A DNA stretch of 64,000 nucleotides from the NCBI GenBank assembly GCA_037178855.1, contig JASJZC010000004.1, positions 6,758,001 through 6,822,000 on the forward strand. Direction: 5' to 3'. The stretch comes from Oscheius sp. JU75 (lineage: Eukaryota; Nematoda; Chromadorea; Rhabditida; Rhabditidae). This document shows positions 13,001 to 24,046 of the stretch, in pieces. The notes below the pieces were generated by a model. The model made no database searches. It worked only from the letters and a program-made list of their open reading frames with translations, and was not told the origin of the DNA. Both the position numbers and the translations under genes were made by a program. Within the stretch, counting starts at the first letter, position 1; each line of letters opens with the position of its first letter.

Positions 13001-14474
13001 CCTGTTTCTTAGAGTGTCTCTGTCAGTTTCTTTAGTCCATCGTTTTCGAGTTAAGCGCGCCAAATGTCTCGTTCCCTTCTGTCAGCTTATACTGTCAGAC
13101 CTCTCATAGTGTCTCTGTCAACTTTGACATGGTCAGTGTATGCACTTGAGCAGCTGTAGCAGGAGCAAAGGTCAACTGTTTTTTACACGATTTGCGCGAC
13201 CCCTTTCCATCCACTGCCGTTTTTGGGTTGGACAAGAGGGTCCCCCTGTTGATTTTGCTCGGGCAGCGGTGCGATCCCTGCTAAGGCAGAGACCAGTTGA
13301 CCCCTGACCAGGAGAAGAGATCCCGTAATGACTTGAATTTTGAAGCTGACATGTCAGTTGTTTGACAACTCCTGATACATCTGTCTTGGCGCAAGGTTTC
13401 GAATAGTTAGCCAGTTGCAGCCAGATTTGGTTCACTTTCACATTGTTTTCAGATCTTCCTTCCCGGCACCGGCGACACCCCTGGCGAGGATTCCGGCACC
13501 ACCGCCTGTGTCTGCCTGATCAGCAAGACAAAGATTGTTGTGGCAAATGCCGGCGACTCGCGTGCTGTGCTCTCGCGCGGCGGTGTGGCCGTCAATCTGT
13601 CCGAGGATCACAAGCCCGAGGACGAGAAGGAACGCACCCGGATCGAGAAGGCTGGCGGATGTGTCAACGGAGACGGTCGTGTCAATGGCGGACTCAACCT
13701 CTCGCGAGCTTTTGGCGATCATTGCTACAAGAAGACGGACGGCATCAAGCTTGAGGAGCAGATGATCACGTAAGCTTTCATTTCATTCCGTGCAAACTGC
13801 CTATCACCTTCTTAGGGCAAAAATTCTAGTGAACTTATCATCTTTTTACTTTGGTGCCCCCTACTCATGCCTTTTCTTCTTAAAATAGCTACGAGAGGTC
13901 TCTGAATTTTAATTTAACCCCTGTTTAAGCCCCCAAGTAACGAATGCCATGCTTTTGAGGTCCGCAAAGAAGATTCCATGGCTCTGAAAGCTGGATGAAG
14001 AGTTTGCCAGAAATTTAATTGAGGCGCGTGCAATCGAAAAAGAGTCTATTCTTAGCCAAACTGATCGACAGACAAAAAATCGGATAAGATTGCCGTGCAG
14101 AGTCGAACACGGATTGCTCATGCCGAATGCGCGCGTCTTAGCAATATACTAAATCCCACTCACCGCAACCCTCATTTCAGCGCCCTCCCGGACGTCATGA
14201 TCGAGGATCTCAAGCCTGAGGATGAGTTCGTCGTTGTGGCCTGTGACGGCATCTGGAATTCGCTCGAGTCGCAGGAGGTCGTGGATTTCGTGAAGGAGGG
14301 CTTCGCCGCCGGCAAGGACTGCCTCAAGATTGCTGAAGAGGTCCGCTTTTTCCACTTTTTTTCGTACAACATAAGCAAATTTAGCTGTGCGACAAATGCC
14401 TGGCCGACTCGACCGCCGGAGACGGTACGGGCTGCGACAACATGACAGTCATCGTCGCCCAGATTAGTCATTAA
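10053..14474 (+). CDS. PPM1G-like protein phosphatase 2C with acidic insert
   Basis: Exons: 10053-10163, 10897-11021, 11094-11315, 11363-11423, 11472-11580, 12320-12455, 12632-12764, 13453-13769, 14181-14340, 14385-14474; about 487 residues. The start MGAYLNKP and [13 protein letters not shown] are typical of PPM1G, as is the metal-binding motif FAVYDGHGG. The catalytic domain is split by a long acidic, low-complexity insert (exons 4-7, ending in a run of Glu/Asp), which is the hallmark of PPM1G. The second half has [32 protein letters not shown] and CDGIWNSL, with the final Asp pair in GCDNMTV. PPM1G enzymes dephosphorylate Ser/Thr in splicing factors and chromatin proteins, mostly in the nucleus. 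Exon 5 has an in-frame alternative donor at 11514 that would shorten the acidic region. The 740-base intron after it holds a structured inverted repeat. Confidence 0.93.
11981..12094. repeat. Structured inverted repeat in a phosphatase intron
   Basis: The outer arms 11981-12001 and 12074-12094 pair over 21 bases with one mismatch (AGACATGCGCCTT...). Inside them are two further hairpins: GCCCGGC-TGA-GCCGGGC, overlapping the inner edge of the left arm, and CCTGCGTTT...AAACGCAGG. The whole is much more GC-rich than the surrounding intron. It may be a small foldback transposon or a structured RNA; the words GGGCC and TAAGGCGCAT recur in the foldback at 23841-24046. Confidence 0.75.
12765..13452. 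repeat. Phosphatase intron rich in CTGTCA/TCTGTC words
   Basis: The intron is largely built of irregularly spaced TGTCAG, CTGTCA and TCTGTC words (dense around 12905-13125 and 13330-13385) on a T-rich background. It looks like a decayed minisatellite. No coding capacity is convincing. Confidence 0.5.
14085..14165 (-). repeat. tRNA-derived SINE fragment
   Basis: On the reverse strand a B box (GTGTTCGACTC) lies downstream of TATATTGCTAAGACGCGC, a segment shared with the repeats near 15970 and 62960. It lies in the last long intron of the phosphatase gene, in antisense orientation. Confidence 0.55.
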
Positions 14475-15135
14475 CTCGATCCTTATGACTCGTATATCCT
14501 TCTGTTAACGTGTACCATGATCCTCGTTTCCCCATCCTACCCCCGTTTTTTTTTAACCTCGACCTCGTTTTTTTTTTCTGCCTTTGCCTTCCAGAGCCGG
14601 TTCCAATTGTGACCATTAGCACAAAATTTTGTCATTGTTTCTTTGCGTGTAATTGCCCCTCCGAGTAGTACACACTGATTCACTCTATCTAACTACCCTT
14701 CACTCGCGTCAACATTAAATCGGTTTCATTTTTGTCTAGTTTTTTTTTGAATGATCCAAACTTCAGAGTTTGAAGCTCGTTTGTATCTTTGTCTGCATTT
14801 TTGGTCGATTAAGGAGAGTACTATTGTTATGGCATCACCCAGTTGTGTCCAATGTCTGACCAGGTTTTTTGTGAGGAATGATGCTGATTTATTATGACTT
14901 TTGTAGTTGTGTGCGGTAGGGCTGGGAAACGGGCCGGGTTTAGGCACTAATATGCTTCTCTCATATATAGATACTCTATACTAACTAAATATTACAACAT
15001 AATGGCTCTGTTTTGGTTCGACCATCTTCCGAAACTTGGTCCGTTCCCAGTCCTAACAAGGAAATGTTTTCTATGTAAACCTAAAATATCGAATTTTTGC
15101 TTCTTTATCGAAAACCTATAACTTTTTCTTCAAGA
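14475..15135. other. Phosphatase 3' flank and TACC upstream region, with a MITE-like repeat
   Basis: T-rich 3'-UTR-like sequence follows the stop codon. At 14916-15057 two imperfect inverted arms (GTAGGGCTGGGAAACGG and, on the other strand, GTTAGGACTGGGAACGG) flank an A/T-rich centre, a foldback element related by its arm sequence to the one at 23841. The TACC start codon follows 79 bases later. Confidence 0.55.
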
Positions 15136-16936
15136 ATGTCGGAACTCAACTCAACATTCGGTGTGACTTCAACTCCGGGCGCCAAGTGAGTTTAAAACCT
15201 TTTTTTTCCATATAAAACGCCCAACAATTCCAGAACAATGACTCGGGAGCGACAAAAGACGATGGTCGTCGAGAGCAACATCATCAAGGAGATCCGGGAG
15301 GCGTTCGCTCGCTCCAAGGTACTGTTTCTGTTTTTAGGCCCAAAAACATCATTCTAGCTCCAAAGCGGCGAAGAGCTGAACCTGCCCCAGCTGGAAGCCG
15401 TCGTCCTGTCCAGTGTCCAGCGCTACGAAAACGACATGACCAAGAAAATCAAGGAGGTTTGCTTTTTGTTGAAAAATGATTAGAAAATGGATAATTTAGG
15501 CTGAGACCAAATACGAGAGCGACCTCATCGTCGCCAACGGTCTTAGCCAGGATTTCCACGACCAAGCCGAGGGCCTTCTCACAGCTGGTAAGCTGGTTTT
15601 CGATAAGTTTTTCTTAGTTAATTTGCACTTGGCAGGTAGTTAATGGTTTTCGGCATAGTACTTAAAATTCTGCCCTATCTTTCGAGCAATAAGATTGGCT
15701 ACCGCCCGTTGGGACTGATATGCTTGTGAGCCTGTCAATTTCCCCTTTTAGTACCCTTTCCTATGCCATTTTCTTCTCAAAATGATTATCTGCAAAAAGT
15801 TGTCACCCTCGGGGATCGAACCCTGGTCGCCTGGTCCAAAATGGTTCTTCTTACCACCTGAGCTATACTGAAAACGAATATTTTAGTATCCGGGAATCGA
15901 ACCCAGGTCTTCTAGGTCGCAGTCAGGCCACATATCGGCTGAGCTATGCTGAAAAAAAACTATTTACGTGTAAAGGGATCGAACCCGGGTCGTCTGACGC
16001 GCCTCTTAGCAATACATCAAAGTTTGCGCTAATACTTAGAAGCTCTGTAAATTTGTTCGAACACCGGAAACCTCTGAATATGATTGTACCTTCTTGGTCA
16101 GCTCAAAAACTATAAAATGGCACTTGACAAAAAAAATTGAATCTGGGCGAACCCCTGGCTCCTCGCGTATTTCTGACTGATTCGTTGCTTTGAAACCGCT
16201 TTCTCTTATTCACTGAAATTTCCATAATTTAAGTCGAATCGGGCCGGATCAAAGCGGACGGAGGCGGTGGCATCTGCGGAGAGTCGTATGCCAAGATGCG
16301 CGTGGACTTGGAGTCCGCGCAAGGCGAGCTGGAGGACAGGTACCACGAGTTCATAAAGCTCTACGACTCCTACCAAAAAGTTTTTCCTATTCTCGACCAA
16401 AAAAATGTCAAATTCAGCTCCGTAAGGCCGCCACGCTGCAGCAGGAAGAATACGCCAAACTGGAGGAGATTCTCCTCTCCGAGCGCAACAAGTACACGGA
16501 GCTCAAGAACAAATTCTTGCGTCTCAGGGACTCCGCCTCGGCTCAACTCTCCAAGTAGCATCTTACGAGATTTTTGCGCAAAAAAAGAATTTTAGGGCCT
16601 CGGAAGATTTCAGTAACATAGAGCGCGAGCACGAGGAGAAGACGCTCGGACTGAGGTTAAAGAACAGGCAGCTCGAGAATTCCCTTCAGCTCAAGATTCA
16701 GGAACTCGAAATTAAGGTTTGTTGTTATATTTATATAGTAGGGAGAGGACAGAACGAGCATATAGAGAGCAGTAACTATATGACGAAGTTCCACGACAAA
16801 ATTACCTTAAACCCTCTTATTTTTTAACCATTTTCAGAAAACGGAGCTCGCCCAGCTGAACGACATTGTCCAGACGCTGATGAGGGAAGTCCAGCCAGCC
16901 TCCGACGACGAATCCGAGAGAGGTGGAGCCATCTAA
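15136..16936 (+). CDS. tac-1: TACC-domain (transforming acidic coiled-coil) protein
   Basis: Exons: 15136-15185, 15234-15318, 15358-15456, 15500-15587, 16234-16379, 16418-16554, 16596-16716, 16838-16936; about 274 residues. Nearly the whole protein is coiled coil. The segment from LEDRYHEFIKLYDSYQK through NKYTELKNKFLRLR and LNDIVQTLM follows the TACC domain in spacing and heptads. TACC proteins bind XMAP215/ch-TOG at centrosomes and promote microtubule growth. C. elegans TAC-1 is similarly short (about 260 residues) and is essentially only the TACC domain, so the length fits. The start is the first ATG after a CAAG acceptor-like site. The 646-base intron 4 is packed with tRNA-like repeats. 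The gene converges on the zinc-finger gene. The symbol is by analogy. Confidence 0.82.
15800..16190 (-). repeat. Cluster of four tRNA-derived SINE heads
   Basis: Read on the reverse strand, 15873-15800 and 15958-15882 each begin TTTTCAGYATAGCTCAG (A box) and carry a B box (GGTTCGATCC or GGTTCGATTCC). The third unit, 16033-15970, has TTAGCGCAAA and GGTTCGATCC. A weaker fourth B-like match lies near 16150. None has a pairing acceptor stem, so these are not tRNA genes. They sit in antisense orientation in TACC intron 4. Confidence 0.8.
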
Positions 16937-17082
16937 TCCGATGAAGAAGAAGAGTCTTATCACACAATTATACAGGCATTCCATTTGAGCTTTTTACCAC
17001 CATGTTTTGATCCCCGCTTCCTTTTTTTTCTTCCCCATAATGAGCCCTCATACTGGTAAATTACACATATAAATATTCATTT

Positions 17083-20000
17083 TCAGACGAGATTAGCTTC
17101 GAGTGTAGCTAGAGGCTTGACCTCGGCAGATTCTTGTAGGACACCTGTTTCAGCGCCTTCGATGAGAATAGAGCGTTTAGGGAGCTCGGTTCCTTCGAGA
17201 GTACGATTCCATGAATCATCCAAGTGGTTCCCATAGTGCTGCTGCTGCTTGGAGCGGAACTTCCAGTCTTCCTGGAAAAGATGGGACTTTTTTTTTTAAT
17301 CTTTGAGGAGGTTATTCGTACTACGGAACCTTTGCTCTCATCTTTTCAAAACTGTCTATGAATTTCCCTCAAGAAGAAATATGTAATTTCAAATCTTCCG
17401 TAGCCTTCAAAATGTCATAGGAGAAGATCAAAACTGAAAATGTGCAAGACAAAAATGTTCTTTGGCCGTTCTTCTACTGCTCAACATTCGATGATGTCAT
17501 TGCTTAAACCCCAAAACAACGTTGGTTGCTAGACATTCCTGAGCCTAGGATCAGTATGTCCCTGAAGTTTTGCGTGCTTTGGATTTAACGACAGGGTTAT
17601 CCGTGCCGAGAGACACAACGCCGAATCAGTACTTTTCTAGATATGTTACGTAAATGAAGCATGGCAGCGCTCTAAGGCTATGTAATCGGGCCCGGGAAGA
17701 ACTTAAAAACGAACAGAGCTAGAATTTCGGGTAAGAACAGGTAGGAGTCGAAAAACGTTCGCGTCGGCCAGGTCAGGTTCCGCTCGCAGTGGACGCTCTG
17801 GCCGACCAGACCAGGCTTTCACGCTGGTTAAAGCAAGTCTAAGGCGCTTTGTTATTATAGTTATTGGTTATTATCAAAGCTCATGTATTTTCTGGGAAAA
17901 TTCAGCAAACTTTTTTTTGCCAACTCTTGAAACTCTGGAAAAGACTTTCGAAAGATTTTTTGTTGGTCAATAAATTCGATTTTTTGCACAGCTCAAAATT
18001 GTCGAATCCAAATTTCTACGTTTTCACAGTATTTTTAATCGATTCAGCGTCAAAAACAACCCCTAGAATGAGTACTTGGATGAAAAAGCAAGCTGCGGAT
18101 AGACAACAACAGTCGTAAGAGATAATACGCAACTTGTGCTCTTACGTTTGGTATCATCTAGCTTTAAGCTATTTTTTCCCTTCGAATACTCTTTTTAGAG
18201 GTAGTTTTGACGCCGAATTGATTAAACACACTTTGAGAATGAAGAAGTGGCTGAAAACTCCGGAAAATGCCAAAAATGGGTGCAAAAAGTCGTGCGTGGG
18301 AAATCCAAACGAGGTATAGAGCTTGGATCGCTTTGAGAAGTCTTTAGTAAGATCCAATAGATTTTGAAATTCAATATTTCCGAATGACCGATTTCTTTGA
18401 AGGGTCCTCTCATAACATTTTAAAGACCAAGACTCACCTGATAGCATTGCTGCGCGAACTGCGGGAAGCACTGTCTGAACAAGAGAAGCCATTTGTTCTC
18501 TAGTTCCGGAGTGTAGTGATCCAGCGGCTCGGCATCCGACTTGTGAGCATTGACAATATGCAGCTTCAGTTTCGAGTGGAACGCTGCCGAGGTCTCACAG
18601 TGCGGACATTGCCACTGTCGCTGAGGACAGTGAGACTTGCAATGCGAGACAAGCATGGTTCTTTTAGCCTCGACCTGGGCCAGACAGAGCGAGCACTCGA
18701 CTTTGCCACCAAGACGATCGACTCGAAGACCGGAGCCGTTGGCTGGCTTACGATGATGAGCATGGGTGGCTGAGAGAGGTGTCCCGTTTCTCTGGAAAAG
18801 AGCAGTGGTATCTTGAATCTAAAGACGGTAGAGAGACAGAAGAGAGAGAGAGAGAGACAGAGGATAGGGTCGTAGAGGACAGAGATAGTCAGAGAGAACA
18901 GTAAGAGTCAAGGGACAGAATCTAGAACAAGATCCGAACAGTAGGGGATGAGAGAGAGAGAGAGTACTAGGAAATAAGTACAGTTCCAGAGATAGTTAAG
19001 AGTCTGAAGAGACTGGACAGTGGTTTGAGAAGAAAGAGAGACGGTCAAGTGAGAGAGTCAAGACGGAGACCATGACTCTTGGCTACAGTATTCTCAAACA
19101 GAATAACCGTCTCTCTTGAAGGTACGGACATGTCAACAAAAGAAGTAGCTCAAGACAGCATGAGTAAATTTACGCAGGAGAAATGGTCAGAGCACTTAAC
19201 TGTACCAGAGACAGAGAGTTGGTAGTCAGAGTATGAGCCAAGAGTACAAAACTCACAATAGCTGGAAACATTTGAAGAAGAAGCGATTCCACAGTGGCAT
19301 CGGTCAAGTTAGTCGGCTCGGGTAATGGAGTAGTAGGCGTAGCTTGAATCAAAGCTGACTGAGGAGGTAGAGTAGGAATGTCACGAGATACTGTAGGCGG
19401 TTTGAAAGTGTCCAAAAGGTGGTCGAGATCGTCTACTGGGAGACTTTCTGAAAATTATACACTGTCATTGTCCCTGTCACTGTCACTATCTCTCTGTCAA
19501 AAACCAACCTGCGAGATCGGGGAAATACTTCTTGAGGTAGAGATGAGGACGATTCCATGAGGAACAGGTTCGAATTTTGGCGTAGGCCGTGTGGCCGGCA
19601 TGCTTGACTGTCATATGCATGCGGACTTTCCACTGAAAAATGTTTCTGATCAAAGAGAAGTGAAAACAAAAAGGTTTTGAGAGGCCAGAAATTGAATCTT
19701 TTGGCTAGCCTCTTATCTACTAGACTGTTAGGACAAAGCTTGTGTCTTTGGACAATTGAGATAAAATCCAAATCCTTCTAACAGAGGACACTATCTTCAG
19801 AGGTAATCCTATCACTTTTTCTTTAGCCTAGGAGCTTTAAAATGAGACCAAATATGCCATAAACTGTTAATATTTCAAAAAGTTGTCCTACCTCTTCAGG
19901 CGAAGCATAGTCACAGACTCCGCACTGTAACGGTCTTTCCGGTTTGTGAATGATCCTGATATGCTCCTCGACAGCTTTCTTGTTCAGTGGGACCATCATC

Positions 20001-20755
20001 TGACAGCCGGCGCATTTGATAGGCAGATTCATTTTTGAGTCTTTGACGATCAGGCGGTCCCAATTTGCCCACGGATTCTCGGCATTCGGGACCTTCTCCT
20101 CCTTGATGACCATCGGCGGGTCTGTCAGATAAAAGACATTCTGGTACTTGTCTTGCCAATCCACATTCGGGAAGCATTTGGACAGACTCATTCGGGCAGA
20201 GTCGAGCTGGTCGGCTGTCCGATTGTCCAGAGGGCTTGACTCATCGCCACCGTGTTGACTTCGCAGATGGTTGCGGACTTTGCCAGAGTCGGCGTGGGAA
20301 AAGTCACAAGATGGCAGAGGACATCGCCAGAGGGCCACTGCACAATGGGAACGGAGGACGTGGAGAGAGAGGTTGGTTATTCTGGAAAGTAACTGATTGA
20401 TAGAGAGTCAGAGTGACAGAGAGACAGAGACAGCGAGACAGAGAGTCAGAGAGAGACAAGAAACCCACTTTCTGCAGCTGACGGCAGCACCACAGATCCG
20501 ACAGACAGTCGTTCCATTGCTTGGAATAGCTGGATTGTCTGAACAGGTAGCCTGGAAAACATTCTGTCCACTGGAAAATGGTAGAAGCCTACATCAGCTT
20601 TTCCAAAAAGCGTAGCCAGGACCTGATTGACCTGATCTGGATCAGTTTCCACTATACTGTCAACACTTGGAGATCTGTCCTCTGTCTTGTTACTGACGAC
20701 ATCGATAGGACTAGAGGACTGGTGTCTGTTACTCTCATGTTGAGGGTAGGAGGTC
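17083..20755 (-). CDS. Multi-C2H2 zinc-finger protein, 5' end uncertain
   Basis: Exons in transcript order: 20755-20593, 20551-20469, 20381-19892, 19632-19509, 19447-19257, 18791-18438, 17271-17083; phases join to about 531 residues. Fingers seen: CRIC...H-x3-H (split by an intron), CPLPSCDF...H-x4-H, CAGC...HIRIIH, CGVCDYAS...H-x4-H (split), CSLCLAQ...HCKSH, and CPHC...HIVNAH. Several are followed by a repeated module, PLD..T....L....L..CFP, seen after three fingers in varying form. This suggests nucleic-acid binding, but I do not recognise the gene. No in-frame ATG precedes the 20755 exon, so at least one upstream exon is missing. A clean candidate first exon is 22729-22700 (MLGKRRRLEQ then GTACGT), but its phase needs another exon in between. 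The long intron 17272-18437 carries a hairpin at 17764-17806. Confidence 0.75.
17764..17806. repeat. Small intronic inverted repeat
   Basis: GTCGGCCAG and CTGGCCGAC pair perfectly around a 25-base loop. It lies in the last intron of the zinc-finger gene. The copy looks isolated. Confidence 0.5.
18830..19256. repeat. GAGA/ACAGAG-rich intron with nested hairpin
   Basis: Microsatellite-like AGAG and ACAGAG sequence fills this intron of the zinc-finger gene. Around 19035-19120, AAGAGAGACGGT pairs perfectly with ACCGTCTCTCTT. A second stem (AGAGTCA/TGACTCT) lies inside it. Confidence 0.55.
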
Positions 20756-23025
20756 CTGAAAATTAAGGGTTCTTGTCGGAATCTTGCCTAGTTTAGGTCC
20801 CCTCGATTGACCTTTTGCTTCAGCCGCAGCAGCGCCTATTCGGCTGAAATCTCCTTTTCTCTCTCGCTTGTTATGCCTCTCGAAAACCCCAGAGGCGTGT
20901 CCATAATTCGTGGACGCGAAGTATTCCACACCATTCCCCGAGGCGAGGATATTGATGGTTTGGGAAAGGGTCACGAGAACGAAGATGCATCTCTGTCTCT
21001 CTGTCTCTCTGTCTCTTTGTCTCTCTGTCCCTTACCCTTGCCCAGACTCCTCATGATGCGGTGTCTCTGGAGTCCTGGAAGGAAGAAGAGTCAGCTCGGT
21101 AGTCGAGCTAGCCGCGAAGAACTCTCTCGGATGTGAGACAAAGGAGATGTCGGTGATCCCGAGCGTAAGCTGCAATTTCAGATACCCAATTTGATTTGAT
21201 GAGACGGAGAGAGAAAGACAATTTCTCGCCCCCCTTCAGCTCTAATCGAGTGTCGAGGCCCTCCGGAAATTCCCGGGGCTATTTCGAGAGACCAAACGAC
21301 GTCAGCCTCTTTATAGGGTCCCCCTTCATTTCGGGAGGCCCGCATGCCCGTTTCGTCGAAAGCGATCTTTTCACACGGGAAATGAGAATTCTGGGTATTC
21401 AGAGAGAGAGAGAGAGAGTCCTGCCCTCAATTCAATCATGTAGAGAGACACACAGAGGGAGAGCTTCCCCTGTTTACACTTGAAATCACGTGGGGTGGTC
21501 GGTTTTTCAATAGTTTTCCGAGTAAGCTTGTAAGGCGTAATAGTCTCCAGAGACCACAAAAATGGTGATCCACGTTTGGATCTGAGAAAACAGGGATTTG
21601 AACTCTGACTTCTTCACCAAAGAGTCGGACTAGATCAACAACTTTGCAACTTTGCAGTGGATCAAACGACGGGGAAATTGAGCTGAGAACTGCCTGAAAA
21701 ATCATGACACCGGAGCTACAGCTCTCAGAATTCAGAGGATATCGCAAGTGAGTCACACTCTTGAAAACCGGATTGCAAAACCGCTCCAAGCAAAATTTCC
21801 TTATGAGGATTTAGAGAAGACAACAGTATTCGAGCTTTTTCAGCAAAATTGAAAACGGCTTTAGAACTAACTACAGTAAAAAGAGGTCCCTAATTATTCA
21901 AGTCTACAGTGCTCTCCAGAAAACTGTGGATGTCCTAGAAGGCTTCTGATCTAACTGGGGGTATCTTGACTTCTTAGAGAACCAGAGAAGAGACAGAGAC
22001 AAAAAGTAGATAGAGAGAAAGAGTAACAGGCTACTTTCAGTTTGATTCTTCCAACGCCCTCATCCTTGCTTCCGCAATGGTGTCCGTTCGTCTGTCATGG
22101 TGTCCGCACAATTGCATGTCAACACTAATATCAAAAATGCTGACAAGACATTGTCAAGAGACAAGGGTACAAGCCACCTGTGGAGGGAACTGCTGCTAGG
22201 GAAGCCTGTGTTCAATTGTAAGTCAAGGCCTAAGGGCAAAGCTGTTGTCGGCAGCTGGTGGAACAGACATAGCTATAAATGACGCACAGTTGGTCAAGAT
22301 TGGACAAGAAAGACTCCAGAGAATGGTGATCTATTTGAAATCCTCCTTCCAGAAATTTCTAGAGGGTCTCTGGCTAAGGGTTGAGCGTCAAGAGTCGAGA
22401 CTCTATGAAACAAGATGCTCACTAGGCTCTACAGTACCCTTTTCTATTTGAAGATTCTAGAGGTTTTGGAAAAGAGTCGAGAGACGAGACTCTCGGAAAC
22501 AAAGACCTCCATCTTCTCTGCTCTGGTCAAGAGTCTCTTGTAAATGACCCCACCTCCAAGCCAAAACCTACCAAATTCTGAAAGAGTAGCACAGAGTCAG
22601 TATCAGGACGGAGCTTCAACACGACATAGTTCGGTCTCGGGACGACCGGCTCCTAAATTGGAAGGGCAGGTGTTCAGTGGAGGTCTCATGGCAACGTACC
22701 TGCTCCAGGCGGCGTCGTTTGCCCAACATCGGAATTCAGACAGGGAGGTAGGATAAGAGCGAGACCTCTCTCTCTCTGTGGTGGAATTTCGGGGGGCTGT
22801 GGGAGGCTGTGTCCAACCCTTCCGACGGCCCCCACGCGCCTTTTCCCTTTGCCCTTTCCTCTCTGCCGCCCTGTGTCCTCTCGTTCTGGCCCACTGCCTT
22901 CGCCCCCACCCGAATTTCCCGCCGTCCCAGAGACTGAGAGAGAGAAGGGAGGCCGGGCAACGGGCGGCAAATCAATGACGGGGGAAATTTTCTGTGTGTG
23001 GCGCGTAGGGCGCGCGCTCGTCCCG

Positions 23026-23032
23026 TATAAAA
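23026..23032 (+). promoter_or_regulatory. Candidate TATA box in GC-rich promoter
   Basis: TATAAAA stands in a stretch of high GC (22780-23110), followed by a purine-rich stretch and an ATG at 23074. The orientation fits the nuclear-receptor gene 2 kb downstream. The link to that gene is inferred, because no exon joining them was found. Confidence 0.35.
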
Positions 23033-23840
23033 CGGCCAGGGGTCGTCAGCAGCTGGGAGAGCTGTGAGAGTACATGGGGCGAGAGGAGAGCGCAGAGACT
23101 GTGTGTGGCTGTTGTTGCCGACTGACCAACTGGCCGCTCGTCGTCCCCTTCCCGAAACACACAGAATATTAGCCGGGTGGTCCCCCAAGGTTTGAGATTG
23201 GATTAAGAAAGGAGGGGATTGAACCTGTCCTTTTCAAGGGGAAGATCAAGAAAGAGATTATCATGTGACTACCTCTCTTTGGAAATAGCGGTCGCTTGAT
23301 CCCGGTGGAGGTTAAGGACTGGATCAGAGAATCAGTAGAGTACATTTGGATAGAGACTGGCTCACTCTGTTAGATACTCAGAATTTCGGGTCAAGAACTC
23401 AAGGAAGCCCGTAATTTTCAAACGACTGAACTTGGGATGAACTTTGTTTGAAACCGGTCAAAGGCATCGTTTTCGTGAAGACTCAGTTTTAGAAGAAAGC
23501 CAGGAAGCCAGAGAAGGTCTTCCGACTCCAGATTCCAAGAAAATGCTTTTTCGAGTATCTCATCAAGAGTCTTGCAGCAGTGGAGTTCGTCGTCAGTTTG
23601 GAAGTAAAACTGTTCTGCATGTCGTTCTTCCCCCCCTCAACACCAAAGTATCCAGGATTCTGGTGAACGATTCTGCAAAACGTAGGGATGTCTCACAATG
23701 AGACCAGACGAGATGTGACAGGTGAAGTCCAAAGAGTGGATCAGAGAGTCAGGAGTCCTTTACAGCTGAAGTTCTGAAACTCGCGAGTTATATACGATAC
23801 TAAATAGCCAGATTGCTGTACCGTATTTATAGGACCTCGG

Positions 23841-24046
23841 AACTAGAGCTGGGAACCGGGCCCGTGTCAGTAAGACGCATTTTCTGGAGCAATCCGAATT
23901 TTACGGGAAGTCTTTGTCTACTTTTTGAACTTAAGCTCAGATCGGCGTAAAAAGCTTAAGTTCAAAAAGTGGACCAGGATTTCCCGTAAAGCTTCCCTCC
24001 AAAAATGCGCCTTACTGACATGGGCCTGGTTCTCAACTCTACTCGG
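23841..24046. repeat. Foldback (MITE-like) element
   Basis: Two arms of about 95 bases (23841-23937 and 23952-24046) are imperfect reverse complements separated by about 15 bases. Matching blocks include GTCAGTAAG, CGCATTTT, TTACGGGAA and CTTTTTGAACTTAAGCT. Outer ends read CTGGGAACCGGGCCC on the left and, complementary, TTGAGAACCAGGCCC on the right. No transposase is present. It resembles the shorter repeat at 14916-15057. Confidence 0.85.

Noticed and set aside
15800-16033. Real tRNA genes in the TACC intron
   Set aside because: A and B boxes are good but acceptor and anticodon stems do not pair, so they are SINE heads.
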